A DNA stretch of 64,000 nucleotides from DATKYQ01 sp035528415 (GTDB lineage Bacteria > Myxococcota > B64-G9). Positions 51,141 to 59,586 of this stretch are shown one piece after another. The notes below the pieces were generated by a model. That model was given only the letters and a program-made list of their open reading frames with translations. It had not been told where the DNA came from and searched no databases. The translations under genes were made by a program, and so were the position numbers. Each line of letters begins with the position of its first letter. Position 1 is the first letter of the stretch. The stretch lies in assembly GCA_035528415.1 (NCBI GenBank), contig DATKYQ010000027.1, positions 1 through 64,000 on the forward strand. Direction: 5' to 3'.

Positions 51141-52382
51141 TTATTGGGAAGTTTTATCTTTCGTGAGTTGTTTCAGACACAGTGTGTAATTGTGCGGACC
51201 TTGGGCGCGAAGCGATTCTATCCTGCCAGACACATCGAGTAGCTTACGGTAGGCAGTGTCCTTGTCGATCAGAGGCTCGCCCTGCGGGTTGACCTGGATC
51301 CAGGCGTCCTTACCCAGGCCGCGCGGATCCCATAGGTAGTAAGTCAGGCGCCATTTCTCCTGCAGCAGGCGCAGAAGCAGGGCGGCCTCTTTGACCCACG
51401 GGGCCCGCGGCAGTAGATCGAGATCGAGGCCGGCCGCGAGTTCCTGGGAGGAAAAGACGCCCTGTTCCTGCTTGTCTATGTAGACGCGCGCCTGTTTATT
51501 AAGTCCGGCAATCGCAAGCCTGCGGGAGGCAAAACGCTTTGCTTGCGGCACGAACGGAAGGCCGTCCCTTGCGGCCTTCGGCAGAAAGATGTTGTCGTGG
51601 GAGTGGCTGAAAGAAAGACAGGTTCGGCCGTGCTTCCATTTTGCCCCGCTAAGATCGAAAGAAAGCCGCATGTTCTTGCGTTCGCCGCGCGGGTCCAGCT
51701 TGTCGAGCAGCACTCCGGCCATGACGAGCTGGCCGGCCGGGCCCGGGTGAATAGCGTTCAGCATCAGGCGCACGGGCACGGAAAGTGACCCGGCCCGGGC
51801 CAGGGCCAAGTCGAAACTTGTGAACATGTCGATCAGCGGCACCTTGCGCCGCGCAGCCAACTCGCGCAGGCCCGCGGCCATGGCTGTGAGCATGCGGTTG
51901 TAGCGCTTCTTGTTGTAGTCGAGCGGCTCGACGCAAGTGGAGGTTGCAAACACCAGCCTGGCCTGCGTCCTTTCCCCGATTTGGTCTGCCAGCTCGTTCA
52001 TGTAGGCCAGGTAGTAGCGCAGCAGCAATCCGTTGTAACCGCGGTAGCCGCCGTCATTCATGCCCAGCATGACCAGCACCAGGTTCGCATGCAGCGGAAA
52101 AAGATCGCGCTGCAGGCGCATTGCGGCGCCGGCCGCGGTGTCGCCGCGCACTCCCAGGTTGATGAAGCGAATCTTCCGCTCCGGGTAGCGGCGAATGAAA
52201 TAAGCCTCGATGTAAGCAGTGTAGAGATTCTGCCAGGTGATGCTGTCTCCCAGGAAAACCACGATGTCGCCGTCTTGCGGAACGGGCACCTCGATCTCGG
52301 GTTGTGCTTCTCCGGCGAGCGCAACGGCAGCACAGGCGACGATAAGAGCCATGCCGACGGACAGGATTTTTTTGCGCTTCAC
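51141..52382 (-). CDS. Secreted SGNH/GDSL hydrolase with Asn in the DxxH block
   Basis: 413 residues. Signal peptide MALIVACAAVALA-GE. SGNH blocks: I VVFLGDSITWQ (Ser about 44), II INLGVRGDTAAG, III VLVMLGMNDGG and V LNAIHPGPAG. In block V the usual Asp three residues before the catalytic His is Asn (NAIH), which may alter or weaken the triad. A C-terminal domain of about 170 residues follows. Likely an esterase or O-acetyl-processing enzyme. Last gene of the long minus-strand operon; 3-base gap from the upstream gene. Confidence 0.78.
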   Translation of the reverse strand: MKRKKILSVGMALIVACAAVALAGEAQPEIEVPVPQDGDIVVFLGDSITWQNLYTAYIEAYFIRRYPERKIRFINLGVRGDTAAGAAMRLQRDLFPLHANLVLVMLGMNDGGYRGYNGLLLRYYLAYMNELADQIGERTQARLVFATSTCVEPLDYNKKRYNRMLTAMAAGLRELAARRKVPLIDMFTSFDLALARAGSLSVPVRLMLNAIHPGPAGQLVMAGVLLDKLDPRGERKNMRLSFDLSGAKWKHGRTCLSFSHSHDNIFLPKAARDGLPFVPQAKRFASRRLAIAGLNKQARVYIDKQEQGVFSSQELAAGLDLDLLPRAPWVKEAALLLRLLQEKWRLTYYLWDPRGLGKDAWIQVNPQGEPLIDKDTAYRKLLDVSGRIESLRAQGPHNYTLCLKQLTKDKTSQ

Positions 52383-52385
52383 CGT

Positions 52386-54401
52386 TTACTCCTTTCCCGC
52401 TCCTTGACCGGTTGCGGCCGCCCGGCGAATGTCGAGCAGGATGCGCCGCGCCGCCCGGTTATAAGGATCGACATCAAGAGCGCGCCTGACAAGTTCGAGC
52501 GCTTGATCGAGCCTGTCGGATTCACGCGCAATTTGCGAAGCAAGTACCAGGCTGTCAGTGTCATCGGGTTTTTCTTCGAGAAGTGCTAGGGAGATCTCGA
52601 GAGCCTCCGAGATGTGCCCTCCCAGGTAGTAGCTCCTGGCCAGCAGCACCCGCGCCATGCGGCTTTTACGATCCGCCAGGATCTCGTACGCCCGGTCGTA
52701 GTTACCGCTGACATCGAGCAGCAGTCCAAGGTTGATGAATGCTCTTTCTTCGGCGGGCCGGTCGTCGGCAAAGCGCACGGAAAGCCCCCTCGCAATGCGC
52801 GTCACGGTCTGTCGATCGGAAAGGTCTATCGGATCCGGACCGTCATTACCCTGGGTGAAGACCGTTTGCGTGCCGTCGGTAAACACCAGGCTCCAGTCGG
52901 GATCTCGATACAGAGCGCCGATCAGCGGGCGATAGCGATCGGGCAGGGCGACAGGCAGTACGGCCGTCCGCAGGTCGTGTGTTCGGCTGTATTCAGTGAA
53001 GCGCTCCGGGTGATCGAGAACATCGAGGTAGTCTGCAAATTGACGGGTGGTGCACAGCACCAGGCGTCCATCGATGAAAGGACGTCTTTCAGGAAAAAGT
53101 TTCCAGATCAGGTATCCGCCGTAGCGCACCGAGTTGAAGAGGTTTCCGCGCGCGGGCAGATTTTCTACCAAGGTGCTTGCCGCGACGGGGACGCGAAACG
53201 GGGCCGGAGCGGTTAGCCCGGCTTGCGCAGTCAGCGATGAGCCCAGTGGAAAAGCAATTGTTGCAAGAACCAGACCGGCGAAAAAGGGGCTTTCAAGCAA
53301 CCGGCGAAAGAAGCGCCTGTTTTCTGCGTGACGCGTGCGATAGATGGCTGCGCCCACGTTGGCCAGAATGACAGGACCCGCTACCCAGTAGAACAAGAGC
53401 AAATTGCGATTGGCCAAAAGAGCCGGGAGCAACATGGCAAGAAGCAGCAAGAGCCTACTCGCCGATATTCGCCTCACGTTCAGCAGGAAAGATCCCAGTG
53501 CCGCACCCAGGACCCATGCAAACATCGAGATCGTCCCTGCCCCAGTTCGTTCTAGCAGCCAGGGAGACGTATTTTCAGAAACATTGTAGCTGAAAAGGCT
53601 GGACGCCTCGGGCCCTATGCGAAACAACAACTTGAAGGGCAGGACGATCCCGTCGATACCAAAAGGCGTCACCAGCGAGGCGGCGAAAAGCAGGAGCAAG
53701 GTAATGCCCATGGGTACGAGCGCCTTTAATGGCGGCCCGCTGGTGAATCCCGGAAGCCTGAGCCGTCCCGCGAGCAGGCCCAGGCCCTCGCCCGCAAGAA
53801 AACAGGCGACGATTAGCGGACCGAGCGGAAAAAGAGGCTGGCTGTTGGCCCAAAACAGTTGAATCACAACCAGCGCGGCAAGGTAGCGCGCCCTGCGTTC
53901 ATTCAGGTAACGACCGATAAGATAGAGAAACAGGCTCATGTAAAAGAGGCTGAAGACTACCGGCCGCATGAAAACGAACTCCCGCCCCGCGAATACCAGC
54001 AATGCAAGCACGGAAACCGCCAGAGGCCGCAGTGCGCGGAACGATACACTGGAGTGCTGTTCGGCGGCTTTCAGCAACAGCACGGCCGAGGCTGAAAACA
54101 GCAGGCACTTGCTGATGACCAGCGCAACATTTCCCCCAATTCGCCAGAGCAGGTAGACCACTAATTGGAAGAACCAGTGCAGATCCGTCCAGTATTTTCC
54201 CAGTGATAAAAGAGAGAAGGGATCGCTTGTGGGAATCGTCCCTGTCCGAAAGATTTCGCGTCCCGCGGCCAGGTGCCACCAGACGTCGGTGCCGGTCAGT
54301 GGAAACATGACGGCCAAGAAGGAGAAGATGAAAAGCAGAGGCACCAGCAAACGCTCGGCGAACAAATACCATGCCGGCGTCGGCTTCATGGCCGGCCCCA
54401 C
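52386..54401 (-). CDS. Multi-pass GT-C-like membrane protein with C-terminal TPR
   Basis: 671 residues from a GTG at 54401 (GAGG 8 bases upstream); an ATG 12 bases further in is possible. About ten membrane helices in the first 440 residues. The first periplasmic loop has GTDVWWHLAAGREI, a motif repeated in a family of bacterial GT-C-like membrane proteins, with the acidic residue expected for a lipid-linked sugar transferase. The C-terminus (about 545-665) is TPR-like (INLGLLLDVSGNYDRAYEIL, ALELVRRALDVDPYNRAARR). Probably glycan transfer or assembly at the inner membrane; substrate unknown. Confidence 0.65.
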   Translation of the reverse strand: MGPAMKPTPAWYLFAERLLVPLLFIFSFLAVMFPLTGTDVWWHLAAGREIFRTGTIPTSDPFSLLSLGKYWTDLHWFFQLVVYLLWRIGGNVALVISKCLLFSASAVLLLKAAEQHSSVSFRALRPLAVSVLALLVFAGREFVFMRPVVFSLFYMSLFLYLIGRYLNERRARYLAALVVIQLFWANSQPLFPLGPLIVACFLAGEGLGLLAGRLRLPGFTSGPPLKALVPMGITLLLLFAASLVTPFGIDGIVLPFKLLFRIGPEASSLFSYNVSENTSPWLLERTGAGTISMFAWVLGAALGSFLLNVRRISASRLLLLLAMLLPALLANRNLLLFYWVAGPVILANVGAAIYRTRHAENRRFFRRLLESPFFAGLVLATIAFPLGSSLTAQAGLTAPAPFRVPVAASTLVENLPARGNLFNSVRYGGYLIWKLFPERRPFIDGRLVLCTTRQFADYLDVLDHPERFTEYSRTHDLRTAVLPVALPDRYRPLIGALYRDPDWSLVFTDGTQTVFTQGNDGPDPIDLSDRQTVTRIARGLSVRFADDRPAEERAFINLGLLLDVSGNYDRAYEILADRKSRMARVLLARSYYLGGHISEALEISLALLEEKPDDTDSLVLASQIARESDRLDQALELVRRALDVDPYNRAARRILLDIRRAAATGQGAGKE

Positions 54402-54411
54402 GCCGCCCGCC

Positions 54412-56010
54412 TCAAGCGCGTGTCCTGCGCCTGCGCGAAAACCAAAGCAGAAGCAATCCCAGCGCGGCCAAACCCCCGGGTGAAGTCGTGAACCCGCAGA
54501 AGCAACCGCCCCGGTCGTCGAGACCTTGCTTGAGTTCGGTGACGGTCAGGGTGAGTGTTCGACTGACGGGTCCCTCGTGGCCGCCGACCGTCAGCACATA
54601 GTCGGTGGTGGCAACCGGGCTGACCTCGATCGAACCTGTGGGCGCTACCGGCTGGCCGTTGATGTCAAGCTGGTAGGGATCGCTGACCGACCATTCGAGG
54701 ATGGCGCTGTCGCCCGTGACGATCGTGTCAGGCGAAAGAGTGAATGTATCGATGGTAACCGCCCGGGCCTCGGGGTTGACCACGATCTCCACATTGGCTG
54801 AGTCGCTCTGCTCGACCAGATTGCTTTCGGCGAGCAGACGGTATGTCGTGCTGCTGGTAGGTGTAACCAGGCTGCCGCCGTCTACCTCAACCGGCTGGCT
54901 GTCGAGCGTGACCTGATCTGCGAAGCTCGTCTGCCAGGCGAGTTGAACCTGGCCTCCCGTTTCAATGGTCCAGCGGTCGGGGGCGAATGAATCGATGTGC
55001 GGGCGGGGCGGCGGGGGATCACTCGGTTGACCGACCCACAGGTCGGGCCAGCCGTTGAAGCCGTCGCCGGCCAGAAGTTGGGCCTCGCCGGCCGTCTTAC
55101 TGTCGAGTGCGTAGATGTAGAGGTCGTATGGTCCCGCGTTGTGATCGTCGTCAGTGGAGTGGGAAGCCAGCGCCCATTTCTCGTCGCTCGATATGCCGGG
55201 ATGGTAGCACAGGTCCTGATCGGAAAATGGTGGGATCAGTAGCTGGTCTTCCTGGCGATTGGGAACATCAGGCGCTTCTCCCCAGCGGATCCCGTGGTCG
55301 CGCCCGGCTATCAGACCCCAGTCGCCGCTGGGGGCCACGCAGGGCATGCAGCCGACGCTGCCGGCCTTGGCCAGAAGATGGAATGCCGGCGGATGAAGGC
55401 TGACGGCACCCACGCCGGCGTAGGCTTCCTCGCCTCGGGTCCGGGCCGCGAACCAACTTCCGTCCGGAGCCATGAAGCACTCGTTCATGTCGGTGATGTA
55501 AGCGAAATGCTCGCGGGTCGAAAAGACGGAGACTTTCTCCTGCACGGCGCCGTACTCATCGAGGGTGACGCGCATGATGCGCGTATGCTGGCTGCCGCCC
55601 TCCTCGTCCACTTGGGAGTAGAAAATCTCACCGCCCTCGCCCCAACTCGGCCAATAGCCGTTGTCGTCGATCTTGATCTCCTCACGCCCGTCGCCGATGC
55701 CGTGGATTGAGACGATGTAGAGCTTCCACATCTTGGTCTGGTGGTAACTCTGGCCGGGCAGCTTGGCCTTGGCGTAGGCCACCCACTTTCCGTCGGGGCT
55801 TATCTGGCACTCGATGTCCTCGCCGGGAGTGCCACTGGTGAGCGGCTTGATGTCCGACTTTTCGGGCAGAGTCATGCGATAGATCTTGCGGCTCTCGGGA
55901 CTGCGCTCCTCGCCCTTGGTCCAGACAAGGTAGCCGGTCGGCAGATCCGCCCGGGCCATGGTGGCGAACGATGCCAGGATGGCGATGACTGGAATAAGTT
56001 TAACTTTCAT
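54412..56010 (-). CDS. Secreted propeller protein with two Ig-like modules and CTERM-like anchor
   Basis: 532 residues, ATG with AGAGGAAAA upstream. Signal peptide to MARA-DL; propeller about 25-330 (RKIYRMTLPEKSDIKPL, QISPDGKWVAYAK, ending DDDHNAGPYDLYIYAL and GWPDLWVG); two Ig-like modules (HIDSFAPDRWTIETGGQVQL and TIDTFTLSPDTIVTGDSAIL) of the same type as in the giant protein; then DDRGGCFCGFTTSPGG, helix and RRRRTRA. Its start overlaps the stop of the upstream propeller gene by 11 bases. Confidence 0.8.
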   Translation of the reverse strand: MKVKLIPVIAILASFATMARADLPTGYLVWTKGEERSPESRKIYRMTLPEKSDIKPLTSGTPGEDIECQISPDGKWVAYAKAKLPGQSYHQTKMWKLYIVSIHGIGDGREEIKIDDNGYWPSWGEGGEIFYSQVDEEGGSQHTRIMRVTLDEYGAVQEKVSVFSTREHFAYITDMNECFMAPDGSWFAARTRGEEAYAGVGAVSLHPPAFHLLAKAGSVGCMPCVAPSGDWGLIAGRDHGIRWGEAPDVPNRQEDQLLIPPFSDQDLCYHPGISSDEKWALASHSTDDDHNAGPYDLYIYALDSKTAGEAQLLAGDGFNGWPDLWVGQPSDPPPPRPHIDSFAPDRWTIETGGQVQLAWQTSFADQVTLDSQPVEVDGGSLVTPTSSTTYRLLAESNLVEQSDSANVEIVVNPEARAVTIDTFTLSPDTIVTGDSAILEWSVSDPYQLDINGQPVAPTGSIEVSPVATTDYVLTVGGHEGPVSRTLTLTVTELKQGLDDRGGCFCGFTTSPGGLAALGLLLLWFSRRRRTRA

Positions 56011-57262
56011 TTTTCCTCTTGAGTCTTATGAAGCAGGCGGCCAGGACGACGAGCAAGCCATAGGACAGAAAACTTTCGGCACCGCTTGCGGCAGTGCAGC
56101 CGCAGCTACCGGACACCAGGGCCGGGTCTCCGCCCGTGTCCGTAGCCGAGCCGTCAGAGCCCGCGTCAGTGGCCGAGCCGTCGGAACCCGCATCGTTGGT
56201 CGAGCCGTCGGAGCCTGCGTCCGTGGCCGAGCCATCTGAGCCTGCGTCTGGCTGTGAGCCGTCGTGCCCTCCGTCTCCATCGACGCCGCCGTCCTGAACG
56301 ACGCCTGTCGGGATGTACAAGCTGGGAGACTGATCTTCCCCGCTGTCGAAAGTCACACGTACCGCCGACTCCTGCGCCTCGCCGATTTTCCAGAGCCAGA
56401 TCTCGCGAGTGCCGTTGGACTTCGACCCATCGAAGATTATCGCCCCGAAAGCCACCCAGTTCCCGTCGTTCGAGACGCGTTGGCCGTGGATGTAGAAGCT
56501 ACTGCAATCGCAGGTGTTCTCCACTCCGATGAAGTGTAGCGACTCTCCGACCGACGGTCCGCCCTCGTCGAAGTCGGTTTTGAGAACCGGCCGGTTCGAT
56601 GTCCGGGCGGTGGTCATTAAGTAGCTGCCGTCCGGCGCCCAGGCCGGGCTGCAATCTCCGCGCTGCATCATCGAGTTTGAAATGTATGTTTGCTCCTGCA
56701 GGTCGACGATTTCGGTGGTGTGTTCGGGAGTCAGGCGAAAGGTGAGCAGAAAACGCCCGCCGCGACGCATTTCGGCCGCCTGTGAAACCTGCTGACCGTT
56801 GTAGGGAGCATCCCTCGAGTCAAAAATCGTGCTCGTCTGGCCGGAAGCCAGATCGTATTTCAAAACACGATAGCCGTCGCCGGCCACGGCGGTGATCGCC
56901 GCCCCGTTACGCGTCCAACTGGCGGTGTCCGCCCCGGGGATAACCAGGCTTGCATTACTGAAATCGGCGTCCATAGTGAAGACGCCTTCGGGATCGCGGA
57001 CGAACAAGATCCTGGTGCCGTCCGGCGACCAGCGCGGATTGCCCTCGGTTGCGCCGGCCGGTGAGATCAGTTGCGGGCTGGGATCGCCGATGGTCATGTA
57101 GAAGATGCGATCTTCATTGACCCACAACAAGCGTGCGTCCGGCAGACGGGCCGACAGCGAGTCGAGAGCGGATTGCTCCGGGGCGCTGGGCGTGATCGGC
57201 GACGCCGCGACGCTGCCGGCCGTCAGGACGACCCATAGAATTGCTGTCGTTGGCCTTTGCAA
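56000..57262 (-). CDS. Secreted propeller protein with Asp/Ser repeat stalk and CTERM-like anchor
   Basis: 420 residues from a TTG at 57262 (GAGGA 7 bases upstream); an earlier TTG at 57298 adds 12 charged residues before the signal peptide. Propeller about 25-325 with RWSPDGTRILFV and AWAPDGSYLMTTA, ending TREIWLWKIGEA. The stalk is a tandem repeat of nine residues of the DAGSDGSAT type. Tail VSGSCGCTAAS, helix, RLKRKN. The motif is GSCGC where its relatives have GGCxC. Confidence 0.8.
   Translation of the reverse strand: MQRPTTAILWVVLTAGSVAASPITPSAPEQSALDSLSARLPDARLLWVNEDRIFYMTIGDPSPQLISPAGATEGNPRWSPDGTRILFVRDPEGVFTMDADFSNASLVIPGADTASWTRNGAAITAVAGDGYRVLKYDLASGQTSTIFDSRDAPYNGQQVSQAAEMRRGGRFLLTFRLTPEHTTEIVDLQEQTYISNSMMQRGDCSPAWAPDGSYLMTTARTSNRPVLKTDFDEGGPSVGESLHFIGVENTCDCSSFYIHGQRVSNDGNWVAFGAIIFDGSKSNGTREIWLWKIGEAQESAVRVTFDSGEDQSPSLYIPTGVVQDGGVDGDGGHDGSQPDAGSDGSATDAGSDGSTNDAGSDGSATDAGSDGSATDTGGDPALVSGSCGCTAASGAESFLSYGLLVVLAACFIRLKRKNES
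56145..56252 (-). repeat. Four tandem 27-nt coding repeats (Asp/Ser stalk)
   Basis: Units at 56145-56171, 56172-56198, 56199-56225 and 56226-56252 begin GCCGAGCCGTC or GTCGAGCCGTC on the plus strand and translate on the minus strand to nine-residue Asp/Gly/Ser/Thr/Ala units. Exact codon-level similarity suggests recent expansion, as in surface-protein stalks. Confidence 0.8.
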
Positions 57263-57287
57263 ATGCCCTTCCTCTTTATTTTCTACG

Positions 57288-58274
57288 TCACGGCTCAACC
57301 AGCAGGACGATGAAGATATCGTCCTTGGGCGAGACGCCCTGGATCACCTTGAACGGGTACTGGAAAGTGCCGATGCCGCTCGAGGTGAAGGCCTCTCCCA
57401 ATCCGCTTGCGGGGCGCATGTCGAAGTCGGAATACAGGTCGTCGAGAATCTTGTTGTCGATCAGCGAATTCAAGTCGGCCACCGACAGCTTGGGCGTGAC
57501 GTAGGCGTTCACCAGTTGGTCGAAAACCTCGGATGTGAAATGGGCCGGGTCGATCTTGCCGTAGATCTCCTTGTAGCCGTCTCCGTCCGAGTCGCTGATC
57601 CCCGCGCCCAGATCGACGTAGTTTTCGAAAACAATCTCCAGCCAGATCTCGCCGGAGTGCAGGTATATGTGCTGGATGGTTTGAGGCGGGAGAGTGGCGC
57701 CGTCTACACCCCACTTTTGCCCCTTGACCGCGTTGTAGCCGTAGTAGAGGTTCAGGATCTTGCTCGAATCCCAGTCGACAGCCAGATAGACCATCACGGC
57801 CGGCAACCACAGTGGCGCGTTGGACTGCTCAGCCGCCGTTATCGGTGTCTCGGCCAGGCTGTCGACAATGGAAGTGTTGTCCAGCAACTGTTGGCCCTGG
57901 TTGGGGGCCAGGTCGGACAGCGCGAAGTCGAATCCCGCCGGAGCCGGATCGAGTGTCGGCAGCGGGTCAGGCGTGATGTGCGGCTCTGAAGACGTATTCT
58001 TGTAGATTCCCGGGTTGCGGAAATAGAGCGCCTTCTCGGCCTCGCAGCGGGTGGGCCCGGTCAGGTAGCGTAAGGCTATCTTGTCCGTGGACCAGTCGAA
58101 AGACTTATTATAGCTGTCGGCCAGCGCATGGTCTGCTGATGCCACGCAGAAATCACCCTGGTGGTCCGCACACTCGTCGCCGTTACCGTCGCCGCCCCCG
58201 CAACCGGAAAGCTGAAGGCACCCAAGAGCAATCGAACCGCAAAGCGCATAAACCCTTTTTCGCAATCGTATCAT
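57288..58274 (-). CDS. Lipoprotein homologous to the N-half of the AlgJ-like fusion
   Basis: 328 residues. Signal peptide with an ideal lipobox LSGC. The segment SIVDSLAETPITAAEQ parallels SIVASIDQTPLSSAER in the 698-residue protein at 31078-33174, and SDSDGDGYKEIYG parallels DEDGDGVPEMYG there, in the same order and spacing. The DxDGDGxxE loop looks like a calcium site. It is encoded just after the AlgJ-like gene, so the two halves of the fusion exist here as neighbours. Role: probable periplasmic partner in polysaccharide O-acetylation. Confidence 0.78.
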   Translation of the reverse strand: MIRLRKRVYALCGSIALGCLQLSGCGGGDGNGDECADHQGDFCVASADHALADSYNKSFDWSTDKIALRYLTGPTRCEAEKALYFRNPGIYKNTSSEPHITPDPLPTLDPAPAGFDFALSDLAPNQGQQLLDNTSIVDSLAETPITAAEQSNAPLWLPAVMVYLAVDWDSSKILNLYYGYNAVKGQKWGVDGATLPPQTIQHIYLHSGEIWLEIVFENYVDLGAGISDSDGDGYKEIYGKIDPAHFTSEVFDQLVNAYVTPKLSVADLNSLIDNKILDDLYSDFDMRPASGLGEAFTSSGIGTFQYPFKVIQGVSPKDDIFIVLLVEP

Positions 58275-58357
58275 ATTTCAACCTCCAATTTGATGTTGCC
58301 GCCTCAATAAGTCATGAGCCTGATAGGAATCATTATGAGTCGCCCGGCCGAAAGTTG

Positions 58358-59578
58358 TCAATCGCCGTGCGTCTTGGTTTCGGCCGCCTCGGCTGCGAAG
58401 GAAATTATCTGCCAGCCGCGCATGCCGAATCGGATGTCGCGTTCCACGAACTCCCAGATAATCAGGCGCTTGCCGGCCAACAGGTCTGTCTTGCGGGCCA
58501 GTTGCTGGCGAACCAGGGTGGAGGCTCCGCCGTCGTTGACAATGGAGGACAGCGGAAGCTGCAACTCGTAGGCCAGGTTGGCGATAATTCCGGCCGCCCC
58601 GGGCTCGTCGGTCTGGAACACACGCGAGAAGCTGTCTCCCAACATCAAAATAGGCGAGTCGCCGTCCGTGTAGAGTTCACCGGATTCGCTGTCGCTTACC
58701 TGGTAGCAACGGGTGGTCTCTGCGGGAAACAGGAATTCCTGCAGCGGAAGGCGGGTCATGCGCGGGATGTCTCCCGGCCGGCTCACGATTGTCTCATTCC
58801 GCACATAGCGTCGCCGGTGTTCAAGCTCCTGGTACCAGGGCTCCTGCTTCACCCGCGCCGCTATGGCCGCGGCGACGAGTCTCACTCCCAGTCCGCTTAC
58901 ATGCGTGTCCGTTGTCATGTAGAGAGGCTCACCCCGCGAATCGGCGGCTTTTCGCTCAGCTGTCAGCAACGTGTGTATGTCCAGCGACTCGACCCCTTTT
59001 TTTCGAAGCTCGTCCATAAAACGTATGCTGTTTTTATAGACAGGGGTAGCTGGTGCCACCCAACGGCTGAGTTTGTCCGGATAGATGCCGGCCTTGCCGG
59101 GCATGATCACTATAAGCAGCTTGATGCCGCGCTCATTCATTTGCCCCGCGAAATCGGCAATGATCTCGACGGGATCACCGCCTTTTTGTGTGTCGGCATC
59201 TCCCGAGCCGACAACCGTTCCGCTTGCCTGGATCTTGACGCCCGGGAGATCGCGGAAGTAGGGCTCCGTCAGGTAACGGACGCCCGTCTGGAAGAAGTAC
59301 CAGTTGTCCCGGCCGGCCAGCGCCTTGGCTCCCATGTCACCCATGGCGAAATAGCGTACCAGTTGGAAAGGTGGCCGCACGGTCTCTTCGAAGAAGGAGT
59401 AGTCTTCCAGATCGGCCTCGAAGGAGCGCAAGTGCTTCTCGGTGGGAGCCTCTCTGAAAAGCTCGATCACCTGCGGACTGTCGCCGGCGGCCAGGTCGAG
59501 GATGGCCTGGGTGACCGGCACGGCGTAGATGATGCCTAAAAACAAGGCGACCAGAACGATTTTCTTGAGATTGGACAC
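58358..59578 (-). CDS. AlgJ/AlgX-like membrane-anchored acetyltransferase
   Basis: 406 residues from the GTG at 59578 (GAGGGG 5 bases upstream); the longer frame overlaps the MBOAT gene. N-terminal helix KIVLVALFLGIIYAVP as anchor. SGNH-like motifs TTDTHVSGLGVRL (DTH) and LMLGDSFSRVFQ (catalytic Ser), then WEFVERDIRFGMRGW. Parallel to the C-terminal half of the fusion at 31078. It lies 8 bases after the MBOAT gene, the usual AlgI/AlgJ pairing that passes acyl groups to exported polysaccharide. Confidence 0.85.
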   Translation of the reverse strand: MSNLKKIVLVALFLGIIYAVPVTQAILDLAAGDSPQVIELFREAPTEKHLRSFEADLEDYSFFEETVRPPFQLVRYFAMGDMGAKALAGRDNWYFFQTGVRYLTEPYFRDLPGVKIQASGTVVGSGDADTQKGGDPVEIIADFAGQMNERGIKLLIVIMPGKAGIYPDKLSRWVAPATPVYKNSIRFMDELRKKGVESLDIHTLLTAERKAADSRGEPLYMTTDTHVSGLGVRLVAAAIAARVKQEPWYQELEHRRRYVRNETIVSRPGDIPRMTRLPLQEFLFPAETTRCYQVSDSESGELYTDGDSPILMLGDSFSRVFQTDEPGAAGIIANLAYELQLPLSSIVNDGGASTLVRQQLARKTDLLAGKRLIIWEFVERDIRFGMRGWQIISFAAEAAETKTHGD

Positions 59579-59586
59579 GCTTCCCC

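Noticed and set aside
56145..56252. Possible CRISPR array
   Set aside because: The regular 27-nt units are adjacent with no spacers and stay in one reading frame, coding an Asp/Ser stalk.
57105..57989. 294-residue plus-strand frame
   Set aside because: Antisense to the propeller and lipoprotein genes; no motif or ribosome site.
58139..59539. 466-residue plus-strand frame
   Set aside because: Antisense to the AlgJ-like gene and lipoprotein start, which both carry clear motifs; the long open frame reflects high GC.
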